Of a stretch of 64,000 bases of DNA, positions 1 through 9,291 are shown piece by piece. The position numbers were made by a program, and so were the translations under genes. The notes beneath the pieces were generated by a model that saw nothing but the letters and a program-made list of their open reading frames with translations, had not been told where the DNA came from and searched no databases. The first letter of the stretch is position 1. Each line of letters opens with the position of its first letter. The stretch spans positions 310,001 through 374,000 of the forward strand of contig NZ_JBANRL010000001.1 of the NCBI RefSeq assembly GCF_037154015.1, read 5' to 3'. The stretch comes from Altererythrobacter aquiaggeris (GTDB taxonomy: Bacteria > Pseudomonadota > Alphaproteobacteria > Sphingomonadales > Sphingomonadaceae).

Positions 1-302
1 AGGCGTTCGCCGGTCGTGCGATTGTCAGCCGGATAGACATTGGCAATGACATGATCATGGACCAGGCGAACGAGCTGATCGACGAGGAATGATTGCCCGC
101 TGGTGCATTCATGCCCGGCTGACGGTTTATCCTGCAGCCGCGCCGCAATTTCAGCGCGGCCAGCCTCCAGCGCGCCTTTCAGCAAAGCGACTATCTGCGG
201 GCGTGCATCGCTCCCCGCCGCGGCGATTATCGCTTCGATCCGGCCCGCCAGTTCGCGGCGGTCGATGATCGCGCGTTGCCGGGCGATCTTGATCCCGCTC
301 AC
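1..302 (-). CDS. glnD: [Protein-PII] uridylyltransferase GlnD, N-terminal part
   Basis: This is the first 100 codons of a leftward gene that runs off the window. The visible part reads IARQRAIIDRREL near the start and later QSFLVDQLVRLVHDHV followed by YPADNRTTGER, the pattern just before the nucleotidyltransferase domain in alphaproteobacterial GlnD. GlnD uridylylates and deuridylylates PII proteins in response to glutamine. The start is a GTG at 302-300, whose GTGA overlaps the TGA of the upstream CoA ligase. An in-frame stop at 332-330 with no better start between supports it. The catalytic domain lies outside the window, so the call rests on N-terminal similarity only. Confidence 0.8.
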   Translation of the reverse strand, partial: MSGIKIARQRAIIDRRELAGRIEAIIAAAGSDARPQIVALLKGALEAGRAEIAARLQDKPSAGHECTSGQSFLVDQLVRLVHDHVIANVYPADNRTTGER

Positions 303-1996
303 GCGTTTGCCGAACCCGCCGTAAACTGGTCACGGACTGTGCGCTTGTCGATCTTCTGCGTGCCAAGTCGGGGCAGCGGCTCTTTCGCTTCCCACATTAT
401 TTCGGGAATTTTGAACTTCGCCAGATGCTCCGCGAGATAGGCGCGCAGGGCATCTTCGGTCAGTCCGCTGCCGGGTTTGGCATACCAGACAGCGCCGGGC
501 ACTTCGCCCAGCCGTTCGTCGGGCAAACCGAATACGGAGCATTCGACGATATCTTGATGGCCGTAGATCCCCTGTTCGACTTCGATGCAGGTGATATTCT
601 CTCCGCCGCGAATGATGATGTCCTTCTTGCGATCAACGATGAACAGATATCCGTCTTCGTCCAGATAACCCAGATCGCCGGTCAGGAAATAGCCGTCAGG
701 CAGGATAGCTTCTGCGGTGGCTTCGGGGTTTTCCCAATATCCGCCGAAATTGGCGATGGTCCTGATAGCGACTTCGCCGACCTTGCCCTGCGGCACCGGT
801 TTGCCGTCATCACTCAGAATCGCCATGTCCACCAGCGGCTGGCTGGGTTTGCCAGTGCTTTCGGGTTTGGCGAGATAGTTTTCGTTAAAATTGCCGCAGC
901 CCGCAGCATTGGTTTCGGTGAGGCCGTATCCCAGGAGCGGGAAACCGCCCGGAAATGCTTCCTTGATCCGGGTCACGTGTTCGACCGGACGCGGCGCACC
1001 GCCCGCGGCAAAGCTCATGCAGGCGGACATGTCGTATTTGGCGCGGTCGGGGTGAGTGGCGATCTCATAGCTCATCAGCGGCACACCGACAAAATAGGTG
1101 ACCTCTTCCGCCTCCATCATCCGCATGGCTTCGACAGCGTCCCATTTGGGAATAATCACCAGCTTGCGGCCGATCGCAAAGCTTTGCAGCAGCAGCGGAA
1201 TTTCGCCGGTTACATGGAATAGCGGCACCGCCACGAGCGCGCATGGCTGGCGCGTAGGCGCTTCGCCCTTTGCCGTCAGATAATGCAGGCTCATGACGGT
1301 TTGCGCGACGTAGTTGAACACCCCTTGCACCACCCCGCGGTGGTCGGACCAGGCACCTTTGGACTGGCCGGTCGAACCCGATGTGTAGAGAATTGTTGCC
1401 AGATCGTCCGGCCCCAGATCGGGCAAGGCGGTGGTTTGATCGCCGCCTTTCGACAGCAGAACCGCCAGACCCGTTTCAGGCGGTCCGTCGTGCGAGAATA
1501 CTACTATTTCGGCGCCATGATCGCAGCCATCGAGACGCGCGGCGCGGTCGGCATCGGCCAGGACGATGCTGCATCCGGCCAGTTTGATACCGCCGGTCAG
1601 TTCTTCACCGGTCCACCAGCCGTTGAGCAGCGTCGAACAGCCGCCCGCCATCATGATGGCCATATGCGTGATTATCCAGTTGGCTGAATTGCGCGCCGCA
1701 ATACCGATGCGGTCACCGCGCTTTACACCGTAGCCGGCAACCAGACCGCCAGCGACCTTGCGCGCCGCGGCATAGGTTTCGGCAAAGGTCAGGCGGATGT
1801 CGCCATCGACGATAAATGTCTTGTCGCCATGTTCGGCGCAATAATGGGCAAAATAATGTGCCATGCTTGGCGGGGCGTTCTTGAACGCAGGCAAATCACG
1901 GCCAAACCGCTGCACCGGTTCGGTTTCGAACATAGCCCCCGGCGCAGTCAACGCTGCCATGATATTCGTAAGAGCGGTGTCGAGCTCGGTCGCCAT
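299..1996 (-). CDS. Acyl-CoA synthetase (AMP-dependent ligase, class I)
   Basis: This 565-residue adenylate-forming enzyme should activate a carboxylic acid to acyl-AMP and then acyl-CoA. The phosphate-binding loop YTSGSTGQSKG lies at residues 204-214. It is followed by YGLTETNA, the hinge region GDLGYLDEDGY with VDRKKDIIIRGGENI, and a C-terminal GTQKIDKR carrying the catalytic lysine. The ATG at 1996 has GGAGA about 9 nt upstream. The stop overlaps the glnD GTG start, so the two are probably co-transcribed. The substrate cannot be read from sequence; a medium- or long-chain fatty acid is the default guess. Confidence 0.88.
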   Translation of the reverse strand: MATELDTALTNIMAALTAPGAMFETEPVQRFGRDLPAFKNAPPSMAHYFAHYCAEHGDKTFIVDGDIRLTFAETYAAARKVAGGLVAGYGVKRGDRIGIAARNSANWIITHMAIMMAGGCSTLLNGWWTGEELTGGIKLAGCSIVLADADRAARLDGCDHGAEIVVFSHDGPPETGLAVLLSKGGDQTTALPDLGPDDLATILYTSGSTGQSKGAWSDHRGVVQGVFNYVAQTVMSLHYLTAKGEAPTRQPCALVAVPLFHVTGEIPLLLQSFAIGRKLVIIPKWDAVEAMRMMEAEEVTYFVGVPLMSYEIATHPDRAKYDMSACMSFAAGGAPRPVEHVTRIKEAFPGGFPLLGYGLTETNAAGCGNFNENYLAKPESTGKPSQPLVDMAILSDDGKPVPQGKVGEVAIRTIANFGGYWENPEATAEAILPDGYFLTGDLGYLDEDGYLFIVDRKKDIIIRGGENITCIEVEQGIYGHQDIVECSVFGLPDERLGEVPGAVWYAKPGSGLTEDALRAYLAEHLAKFKIPEIMWEAKEPLPRLGTQKIDKRTVRDQFTAGSANA

Positions 1997-2135
1997 AGTG
2001 CATTCTCTCCAAGAGGATCATTTCAACCAATTAACTGGCTATTTGCTGAATAGCGGTCTTTCGCCGCCTCTCAGCCTATGCCAAAAGCCGCGCGAAAGTC
2101 CCGCGCGGCGGGCTATGTCTTAAGGGGTAAGCGCC

Positions 2136-3032
2136 TTGCTGTCACTATTGGCTGCGGCTTCCGCGCCGTTGCAATGGTCCGAATTGGGCCTCACGCCGGG
2201 AATCGATCTCGGATTCTTCCAGTTGCGCTACTATTCGCTCGCTTATCTTGGCGGAATTCTGTTCGCTTACTGGCATGTCGGGAAAATGATCAAGGCGCCC
2301 GGCGCGCCCATGGCGCAGCGGCATGTGGACGATTTGTTTTTCTACTGCACTCTGGGTGTGATTTTCGGCGGACGGCTGGGCTATGCCCTGTTCTACAAGC
2401 CCGAACTGTTCAGCACATTTACCGAAGGCGAATTTGTCAGTTACAATCTGCTGCGGCTGTGGGACGGCGGGATGAGCTTTCATGGCGGATTGCTGGGTGT
2501 GGTTCTCGCCATCGCTTTTGTCTGCTGGCGCGGTAATCTCAAGCTGCTGCGCGTTGCCGATTATATCGCCGTGCCGGTTCCCATGGGCATGATGCTGGGC
2601 CGGCTGGCAAACTTCATCAACGGGGAATTATGGGGGCGTGAAGCCGAACCGGGTCTGGCGTGGGCCATGATTTTCCCCGGCGCGGGCGACATTCCCCGCC
2701 ATCCCAGCCAGCTGTACGAAGCGGTTCTGGAAGGCGCGATTCTGCTGGTCATCCTGCTGTTTATGTTCTGGCGTACGCGCGCCCGCTGGCGGCCGGCTCT
2801 GCTTGTCGGTGTGTTCACAACGGGTATGGGGCTTGGCCGCTTCATCGTGGAATATTTCCGCCAGCCGGACGAGCATTTGACCGAGTTTGCGCTGCAATCC
2901 GGCCTTTCGATGGGCCAATGGCTGACGATACCCCTGATCCTGCTGGGAGCGGCGCTGATCATATGGTCGCTGACCCGGCCACCACTGGGCGCCGGCGACA
3001 TCAAACTGCCCAAGGAGCCTGCCGAGGCATGA
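2136..3032 (+). CDS. lgt: Prolipoprotein diacylglyceryl transferase
   Basis: Lgt is an inner-membrane enzyme that transfers diacylglyceryl from phosphatidylglycerol to the lipobox cysteine of prolipoproteins. The 298 residues contain about seven hydrophobic segments, the HGGLLG motif at 116-121, GRLANFINGELWGR at 155-168, then PSQLYEA and GRFIVEYFRQPD, all Lgt hallmarks. The start is TTG at 2136, chosen because AAGGGG lies at 2123-2128 and the protein lines up from its first transmembrane segment. Its stop overlaps the next gene by 4 nt (ATGA). Several lipoproteins in this window are its likely substrates. Confidence 0.96.
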   Translation: MLSLLAAASAPLQWSELGLTPGIDLGFFQLRYYSLAYLGGILFAYWHVGKMIKAPGAPMAQRHVDDLFFYCTLGVIFGGRLGYALFYKPELFSTFTEGEFVSYNLLRLWDGGMSFHGGLLGVVLAIAFVCWRGNLKLLRVADYIAVPVPMGMMLGRLANFINGELWGREAEPGLAWAMIFPGAGDIPRHPSQLYEAVLEGAILLVILLFMFWRTRARWRPALLVGVFTTGMGLGRFIVEYFRQPDEHLTEFALQSGLSMGQWLTIPLILLGAALIIWSLTRPPLGAGDIKLPKEPAEA

Positions 3033-4111
3033 ACGCGAGTTCGGGCGGCGACCTGACGGCAACCTTCCGCAGGTTGATTGCCAATAGCGGTCCGATTTCC
3101 GTCCAGCATTTCATGGGCGAAAGTAATGCCCGCTATTACGCCAGCAAGGATCCGCTGGGGCGCGCGGGCGATTTCGTCACCGCGCCGGAAATCAGCCAGA
3201 TGTTCGGCGAACTGATCGGTTTGTGGCTGGCCGATATCTGGATCCGTTCGGGCAAGGATGATCTGGTCCATTATGTCGAACTGGGCCCGGGGCGCGGAAC
3301 GCTGGCAAAAGACGCCATGCGAACCGCAAAACGTTACGGTTTGGAACCGCGCATCCATTTTGTCGAAGGGTCCACAACCTTGCGCGACCGGCAATTGGCG
3401 ATGGTGCCCGGCGCGCAGTTCCACCACGATTTATCGACCGTGCCGCTCGACGGAACCGTGCTGATTGTCGGTAATGAATTTCTCGACGCCCTGCCGATCC
3501 GCCAATTGGTAAAAACCAGAGATGGCTGGCGCGAAAGGATGATCGGGGTGGACCCCGAATATGCTTCGTTCATTCCGGTTGCCGGCACCCAACCGATGGA
3601 TGCAGCGGTGCCCGAAGATATGCGCGATGCGCCGCCGGAAACCATCATCGAAAGCTGTCCCGGTGCCGCAGCGGTGCTGTATGAGATAGCCGGACGGCTG
3701 AACGCGCAAGGCGGCGCGGCATTGCTGATCGATTACGGCTATACGAAAAAGCGCACAGGATCGACCTTGCAAGCCGTTGCCGACCACAAGAAGGTCAACC
3801 CGTTTGAAAATCCTGGAACGGCGGATTTAACCGCGCACGTCGATTTCGCCACGCTGGCGCAGATTGCGCAGTCGCGTGAATGCAAATGGCTGGGAACGGT
3901 AACGCAGGGCGACTGGCTGCGCGCATTGGGAATAGAAGCGCGGGCCGAAAATCTTGCCCATGCCGCCCCGCAATATGCGGCCGAACTGCAAGCAGCGAAG
4001 GACCGTCTGATCGGTGACAAGCAAATGGGCAGGCTGTTCAAGGTAATGGGTCTGTCGGCGCCGCATTGGCCTGACGGTGTGGGTTTTGCCGCCGCCCACA
4101 ATATCGCCTGA
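3029..4111 (+). CDS. MidA/NDUFAF7-family SAM-dependent methyltransferase
   Basis: This 360-residue protein belongs to the COG1565 (former DUF185) family, the bacterial relatives of mitochondrial NDUFAF7, a protein arginine methyltransferase needed for complex I assembly. Visible features are the N-terminal FMGESNARYYAS and GDFVTAPEISQMFGE segments, the SAM-binding ELGPGRGTLAKD, and LLIDYGYT near residue 235. The ATG at 3029 overlaps the lgt stop, which argues for one operon. A target in this organism is unknown; complex I subunit modification is inferred from the family. Confidence 0.88.
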   Translation: MNASSGGDLTATFRRLIANSGPISVQHFMGESNARYYASKDPLGRAGDFVTAPEISQMFGELIGLWLADIWIRSGKDDLVHYVELGPGRGTLAKDAMRTAKRYGLEPRIHFVEGSTTLRDRQLAMVPGAQFHHDLSTVPLDGTVLIVGNEFLDALPIRQLVKTRDGWRERMIGVDPEYASFIPVAGTQPMDAAVPEDMRDAPPETIIESCPGAAAVLYEIAGRLNAQGGAALLIDYGYTKKRTGSTLQAVADHKKVNPFENPGTADLTAHVDFATLAQIAQSRECKWLGTVTQGDWLRALGIEARAENLAHAAPQYAAELQAAKDRLIGDKQMGRLFKVMGLSAPHWPDGVGFAAAHNIA

Positions 4112-4113
4112 AG

Positions 4114-5649
4114 TCAATCAAGTCCCAGTTTCGCCGCGAGCTGCGCTGCGGCACGGGCCGGCGTTTGCTTGTCTTTGGTCCGATCGACTGCAAAATTCGC
4201 TTCGCGCATGGCCGCCACATCGATCGCGCCGATCAGCGGCTGCAATGCTGCCTTCAACTGATCGTTTTCGCTGTGCTGCGGTGCCAATATCAACAGCGCA
4301 TCGTAGGCCGGCAAAGCGTCCCGCGGGTCTTCCAGGACCAACAGCCGGTCAGCGGCGATCCGTCCATCGGAAGTATAGGCTGAGATCACATCCGCCTCGC
4401 CGCCGGTCAGCGCGTCATACATGAATGTGCTGGTGAAATTGCGCTGGCGGGCAAATTTCAGGCCGTAGGCATCTCGCACCGATTTCCATTCGGGACGTTC
4501 GAAAAACTCGACATCGCCGCCCATCACCAGCGTGGGCGCAGCGCGGGCCAGATCATCCAATGTGCGAATGCCCAGCTCGTCCGCGCGGCTTTGCTTCATG
4601 GCAAACGCATAAGCATTTTCAAAGCCCAGTGCGCCCAGCATCAGCGCGCCGCTGGTTTCCGCTTCCCAGCGTTTGATTTCAGACAGCATCTGCGCGGCGG
4701 GCAGATTGTCGGACCGGTTCAACTGATTGGTCCACAGCGTACCCGAATAGTCGATCGAGATATCGATCGCTCCGGTGGTCACCGCCTCGTGCACGACTGC
4801 CGAACCTAGCCCGTCGCGGTAGCGCACGTTAAAACCTGCGGTCTCGAGCCGCTGCCCGACGAGCCGCGCCAGAATATACTGCTCGGAGAAATTTTTTGCG
4901 CCGATTGTTACCGTGTCGTCATCGTCTGCCGTCTGGGATGCGAATGCAATTATCAGGCCTGTGGCAGCCAGTGCGCTGCCGGCCCAGACCATCCACCGCT
5001 GCCGGTCGCGCAACCCTTTTTCGACCAGACCAAGCAGCCCGTCGGTGGCAATCGCCAGCCCCGCAGCGGCGATGCAGCCAGCCAGAACCAGCGCCCAGTT
5101 CTGCGTTTGCAAACCGGCGAAAATCGGATCGCCCAGACTGGGTTGGCCGATCGTGGTGGACAGGGTGGCCGCACCGATTGTCCAGACGGCAGCCGTCCGG
5201 ATACCCGCCATCACGAAGGGCGCGGATAGCGGCGCCTCGACCAGTCGCAATTTCTGCCACTGCGTCATGCCCACCCCGTCGGCCGCCTCCAGCACGCCGG
5301 GGTCGAGATTGGCGCGCGCGGTTACCGCGTTTCGCAGGATCGGCAGCAAGGCATAAAGCGACAGTGCCAGCAACGCGGGTAAAAAGCCCAATGTGGGCAA
5401 CCCTTCGCCAAAGACAGCGCGCAGACTGAGCAGGATCGGGAAAAACAATGCCAGCAGGGCAAGTGCAGGAACCGTTTGGACGAGACTGGCAAAGCCGAGC
5501 GAGAGCCGCGCCACCATGGGCGAACGGCCTGCCCAGATCGCCAACGGCAAAGCGACCGCCGTACCCAGCGCCAGCGCCGCCGCGCTCAGGATCACATGCG
5601 CCGCGAGCCGGTCGCCAAGGCCCAGAAGCGCGGTCCAGACTTCGATCAT
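4114..5649 (-). CDS. Osmolyte ABC transporter, fused permease and substrate-binding protein
   Basis: One 511-residue chain joins two proteins that are often separate. Residues 1 to about 230 are a ProW/OpuCB-type permease with several membrane segments and the EAADGVGMTQWQKLRLVEAP coupling-loop region. Residues from about 245 are an OpuCC/OsmF-type binding domain starting VTIGAKNFSEQYILARLVGQ and containing IDISIDYSGTLW. The fusion would hold the binding domain at the outer face of the membrane. Glycine betaine, choline or a related quaternary amine is the expected substrate. The ATG overlaps the stop of the ATPase gene by 4 nt, so the pair forms a complete importer. Confidence 0.9.
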   Translation of the reverse strand: MIEVWTALLGLGDRLAAHVILSAAALALGTAVALPLAIWAGRSPMVARLSLGFASLVQTVPALALLALFFPILLSLRAVFGEGLPTLGFLPALLALSLYALLPILRNAVTARANLDPGVLEAADGVGMTQWQKLRLVEAPLSAPFVMAGIRTAAVWTIGAATLSTTIGQPSLGDPIFAGLQTQNWALVLAGCIAAAGLAIATDGLLGLVEKGLRDRQRWMVWAGSALAATGLIIAFASQTADDDDTVTIGAKNFSEQYILARLVGQRLETAGFNVRYRDGLGSAVVHEAVTTGAIDISIDYSGTLWTNQLNRSDNLPAAQMLSEIKRWEAETSGALMLGALGFENAYAFAMKQSRADELGIRTLDDLARAAPTLVMGGDVEFFERPEWKSVRDAYGLKFARQRNFTSTFMYDALTGGEADVISAYTSDGRIAADRLLVLEDPRDALPAYDALLILAPQHSENDQLKAALQPLIGAIDVAAMREANFAVDRTKDKQTPARAAAQLAAKLGLD

Positions 5650-6413
5650 CGTGTCAGGCCTGCCAATTGTGCGGCCTGATTTCGCGGCACAGCGACCATT
5701 CCTTGAGCAATTTCGCCGCCAGCGCCGGATAACAATGCCTGCGGAGTTTCGTCGGCAATCAAACTTCCCTGATCCATCACCAGCACGCGGTCAGCCAGCA
5801 GCAAGGCTTCGGCCATGTCGTGCGTCACCATAATCGTGGTCAGCCCCAGCCGGGCGTGCAGGCGGCGAACCGAAGTGCCCAGTGCATCGCGCGTGACCGG
5901 ATCAAGCGCGCCGAACGGTTCATCCATCAGCATCAGTTCCGGCTGCGCTGCCAAAGCGCGCGCCACGCCGATACGCTGGCGCTCCCCGCCTGACAGTTCG
6001 TGCGGGTAGCGGGGCTCGTAACCCTGATCCAGTTCGACCAGATCCAGCAGCGCGCTTAGCCGCCCGGTATTGTCCCGCTCTCCCGCGATCCGCCGGGTGA
6101 TGGAAAGATTTTCGCCGATGGTCATATGGGGGAACAGGCCGACCCCCTGAAAAACATAGCCGATTGACCGGCGCAATTGCGCGGGCGAGGCCGCCGCTAC
6201 ATCGGCCATCCCGAGCAGCACGCGCCCGCTGGTCGGTTCAACCAGACGGTTCACGGTTTTGAGTAACGTGGATTTTCCCGAACCCGAAGCGCCGACCAGA
6301 GCGGTAAAGCTGCCTGCTGCAATATCGAGCGATACGCCATCGACAGCGGTTATATTACTATAGGTCTTGTGGACCGCGTCAAAACGCAGCAACGGATCGG
6401 CGGGGCGGGGCAT
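5646..6413 (-). CDS. Osmolyte ABC transporter ATP-binding protein (OpuCA/ProV type)
   Basis: This 255-residue ATPase powers the fused permease encoded directly downstream. Walker A is GASGSGKST, the signature is LSGGERQR, and Walker B is LMLMDEPFGALD, followed by the H-loop MVTHD. It lacks the C-terminal CBS domains that many OpuCA/ProV proteins use for osmotic gating, so regulation must come from elsewhere. The ATG at 6413 has AGAGG upstream. The stop overlaps the permease start (ATGA), consistent with translational coupling. Confidence 0.9.
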   Translation of the reverse strand: MPRPADPLLRFDAVHKTYSNITAVDGVSLDIAAGSFTALVGASGSGKSTLLKTVNRLVEPTSGRVLLGMADVAAASPAQLRRSIGYVFQGVGLFPHMTIGENLSITRRIAGERDNTGRLSALLDLVELDQGYEPRYPHELSGGERQRIGVARALAAQPELMLMDEPFGALDPVTRDALGTSVRRLHARLGLTTIMVTHDMAEALLLADRVLVMDQGSLIADETPQALLSGAGGEIAQGMVAVPRNQAAQLAGLTR

Positions 6414-6466
6414 TGGACAGCCTCTACGCGGTCACCCGCTTTTTGCAAAGCGTGGCGCGCGGCCGC

Positions 6467-7978
6467 TTAGCTGGTGAGCGCGCTGCGCATTACCGTAAGT
6501 TCCACTTCGAGGCCTTCGGGATGCCATCTGCGTTCGAGAGATCCCTGCAACTGGCCCTTCACGCTCATTTCCATCAGCCGCGAGCCGAACCCGCGGTGGT
6601 CTGTTTCAACGATTTGCGGTCCGCCGGTTTCACGCCAGGCCACGACAACATTCTCGCCCGATTCCGAAATGTCGATGGCGACGCTGCCTGCGGGGGCGGA
6701 AAGCGCACCATATTTGGCCGAGTTTGTGGCCAGTTCATGGAACACCAGCGCCAACGGCGTCGCCGCCCTGACAGCCAGCGGAATATCGGCACCGGTTACC
6801 TTTGCACGTGCCTGATTACCGGTGCCATAAGGCGCCATCAGTTCCTTGAGCAGTCCGGCCAGAAATTCGCCCTTCTTGCTGTCGATCGGGCGGACAAAAT
6901 CATGTGCCCGGCCCAGCGCGGTAATCTTGCCGTTCAGTTCCTTGGAAAAGTCCGCGACTTCCGGTTTGCCTCGCGAAGACAAGGCTATCAGGCTTGATAC
7001 GACCGCGAATATGTTCTTGATCCGGTGGGAAAGTTCGCGGGTCAGAATTTCGTTGGTTTCGGATTCGCGGTATGTTTCATCGATATCCGTCAGCGTCCCG
7101 AACCACCGCTGCCCGCCCTTGTCCGATCCGAACGGCTTCACACGGGACAGCATCCAGCGCCATTCCCCGTCACCGTTTTGCAAGCGGTATTCACCTTCGA
7201 AAGGCAGACCCTGATCGACTGCGGCGTACCAGTCGGAAAATGTCGGCTCATGATCGTCAGGATGGATAAACGGGCGCCAGTCTTCGCTTGATGCCGGCGG
7301 TTCGGCGCGCGTGAAATCAAACCAGCCCTTGTTGTAAAATCCAAACGTTCCGTCGGGCTGCATGGTAAAGGTGATCTGCGGGATCAGATCGACCATCTCG
7401 CGCAAATCCTGCGCGGTTTCCTCGCGCTTGTTCTCCGCCGCCAGTGCTTCGCGCCGGTGCCGCATTCGCCGCATGACGCTGGCGGCCAGAACCTTGAGTC
7501 CGCGGCGCTGCAACGGGGTCAGTCCGGCGGGACGCGGTTCGACATCGATAACGCACAGCGATCCGATCGGCGCACCTTCGCCCGATATCAGCGGGGCCCC
7601 GGCATAGAAGCGGATATGCGGATGCCCGGTTACGAGCGGATTGTTTTCAAACCGCGGGTCGAGCATGGCGTCGGGGACTTCCATCAGTTCCGCTTGCAGC
7701 ATGGCGTGCGCACAAAACGACGTCGGTCGCGGTGTTTCGGTTTCCGTCACACCCTCGCGAGCGAGAAACCGTTGACGCTCTTTTTCCACAATCGAAACCA
7801 GAACAACCGGCGTATCGCACAGTTCTGCCGCGAATTTGGCGATCTCTGACAGCTCGGGATCGTCTTGCAACGCATCGAAACCATAAGTGGCCAGAATGCT
7901 GGCGCGCGCATCCTCACCGCAAAAACCGGGTTCGGGCGGGCGGCCGTCGGGCCAGGGCATGAGATCGGGCGTACGCAT
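6467..7978 (-). CDS. GAF-PAS HWE-type sensor histidine kinase
   Basis: A soluble sensor kinase of about 503 residues. An N-terminal GAF domain (about residues 35-150, with FCAHAML and IGSLCVIDVEPR) is followed by a PAS domain (about 190-305). The kinase core has the phospho-acceptor ELSHRIKNIFAVVSSL (His about 318), the N-box HELATNSAKYGAL, and WRETGGP, the W-x-E signature of the HWE family. Such kinases often feed alphaproteobacterial stress or light pathways. The start is placed at ATG 7978. A GTG at 8035 would add 19 residues unlike a GAF domain. No response regulator is adjacent, so the partner is unknown. Confidence 0.87.
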   Translation of the reverse strand: MRTPDLMPWPDGRPPEPGFCGEDARASILATYGFDALQDDPELSEIAKFAAELCDTPVVLVSIVEKERQRFLAREGVTETETPRPTSFCAHAMLQAELMEVPDAMLDPRFENNPLVTGHPHIRFYAGAPLISGEGAPIGSLCVIDVEPRPAGLTPLQRRGLKVLAASVMRRMRHRREALAAENKREETAQDLREMVDLIPQITFTMQPDGTFGFYNKGWFDFTRAEPPASSEDWRPFIHPDDHEPTFSDWYAAVDQGLPFEGEYRLQNGDGEWRWMLSRVKPFGSDKGGQRWFGTLTDIDETYRESETNEILTRELSHRIKNIFAVVSSLIALSSRGKPEVADFSKELNGKITALGRAHDFVRPIDSKKGEFLAGLLKELMAPYGTGNQARAKVTGADIPLAVRAATPLALVFHELATNSAKYGALSAPAGSVAIDISESGENVVVAWRETGGPQIVETDHRGFGSRLMEMSVKGQLQGSLERRWHPEGLEVELTVMRSALTS

Positions 7979-8110
7979 TTTTCGCTGATGAACGATAAGC
8001 CGTTGACCTGTAAAAGCAAATATAAAGAATCGCACGTCAAAAGCTTCATTGATTCCATACGATTTTTATTGTTTCAGCGCGCTTGCACAGCGCACCCGTC
8101 TTGCTATGCC

Positions 8111-8120
8111 GTTACGTAAC
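8111..8120. promoter_or_regulatory. 10-bp palindrome before the isovaleryl-CoA dehydrogenase gene
   Basis: GTTACGTAAC is a perfect palindrome placed directly upstream of the AGGAGA ribosome binding site of the leucine-degradation pair. Its TTACGTAA core recalls sites of MerR-type LiuR regulators of leucine catabolism, but only one short site is present and no regulator gene is nearby. The operator role is an inference. Confidence 0.4.
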
Positions 8121-8130
8121 AGGAGAGAGT

Positions 8131-9291
8131 ATGCGCGCGACCCCCGATTTCGATTTCCAGCTTGGCGAAACAGCCGGGATGATCCGTGAAAGCGCGGCAC
8201 GATTTGCCGACGAGCAAATTGCGCCGCTGGCCGACCGGGTTGACCGCGATGACTGGTTCCCGCGCGGACTGTGGACCCAGATGGGCGACCTCGGCCTCCA
8301 CGGGATTACCGTGCCGGAAGAAGACGGCGGTCTGGGGCTCGGCTATCTGGAACACGTGATTGCGGTGGAAGAAGTCAGCCGGGCAAGCGCCTCGGTCGGG
8401 CTGTCCTACGGCGCGCATTCCAACCTCTGCATCAACCAGATCAAGGCGTGGGGCAATGCCGCACAGAAGGCAAAATATTTGCCGGGCCTGATAAGCGGCG
8501 AACATGTCGGGTCGCTTGCCATGAGCGAAGCGGGCGCCGGGTCGGATGTGGTTTCCATGAAGCTGCGCGCAGAAGCGGTGCAGGGCGGATACATCCTGAA
8601 CGGCACGAAGTTCTGGATCACCAACGCGACCTATGCCGATACGCTCGTGGTCTATGCCAAGACCGGTGAGGGGTCGCGCGGCATCACCGCCTTCCTGATC
8701 GAGAAAGACATGGAGGGTTTTTCGATCGGTCAGAAGATCGACAAGATGGGGATGCGCGGTTCGCCTACGGCGGAACTGGTGTTCGACGATTGCGAAGTGC
8801 CCGAAGAAAACGTGATGGGGCCCGTCAACGGCGGCGTGGGCGTGTTGATGAGCGGGCTCGATTACGAGCGCGTCGTGTTGTCGGGCATCCAGCTGGGGAT
8901 CATGCAGGCCTGTCTGGACACAGTAATCCCCTATCTGCGCGAGCGGCAGCAATTCGGCAAACCCATCGGCAGCTTCCAGCTGATGCAGGCGAAGGTGGCG
9001 GATATGTATGTCGCGCTGCAATCGGCGCGGGCCTATACTTACGCTGTGGCGAAGGCGTGCGATGCGGGCCAGACGACGCGCTTCGACGCCGCCGGCGTGA
9101 TCCTGCTGGCGAGCGAGAACGCTTTCCGCGTGGCGGCCGAAAGTGTCCAGGCGCTGGGCGGCGCGGGCTATACGAAAGACTGGCCGGTCGAGCGATATTT
9201 GCGCGATGCGAAACTGCTGGATATCGGTGCAGGCACCAACGAGATCCGCCGGATGTTGATCGGGCGCGAACTGATCGGGGCAGCGGGATGA
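8131..9291 (+). CDS. ivd: Isovaleryl-CoA dehydrogenase
   Basis: This 386-residue FAD enzyme oxidises isovaleryl-CoA to 3-methylcrotonyl-CoA in leucine breakdown. Typical segments are [14 protein letters not shown] (about 91-104), [11 protein letters not shown] (130-140), [16 protein letters not shown] and the C-terminal [16 protein letters not shown]. The catalytic base is Glu246 in [12 protein letters not shown]; its placement there is diagnostic of isovaleryl-CoA dehydrogenases as opposed to short- and medium-chain enzymes. ATG 8131 follows AGGAGA at 8121-8126. The stop overlaps the next start by 4 nt, linking it to the carboxylase subunit that acts on its product. Confidence 0.94.
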   Translation: MRATPDFDFQLGETAGMIRESAARFADEQIAPLADRVDRDDWFPRGLWTQMGDLGLHGITVPEEDGGLGLGYLEHVIAVEEVSRASASVGLSYGAHSNLCINQIKAWGNAAQKAKYLPGLISGEHVGSLAMSEAGAGSDVVSMKLRAEAVQGGYILNGTKFWITNATYADTLVVYAKTGEGSRGITAFLIEKDMEGFSIGQKIDKMGMRGSPTAELVFDDCEVPEENVMGPVNGGVGVLMSGLDYERVVLSGIQLGIMQACLDTVIPYLRERQQFGKPIGSFQLMQAKVADMYVALQSARAYTYAVAKACDAGQTTRFDAAGVILLASENAFRVAAESVQALGGAGYTKDWPVERYLRDAKLLDIGAGTNEIRRMLIGRELIGAAG

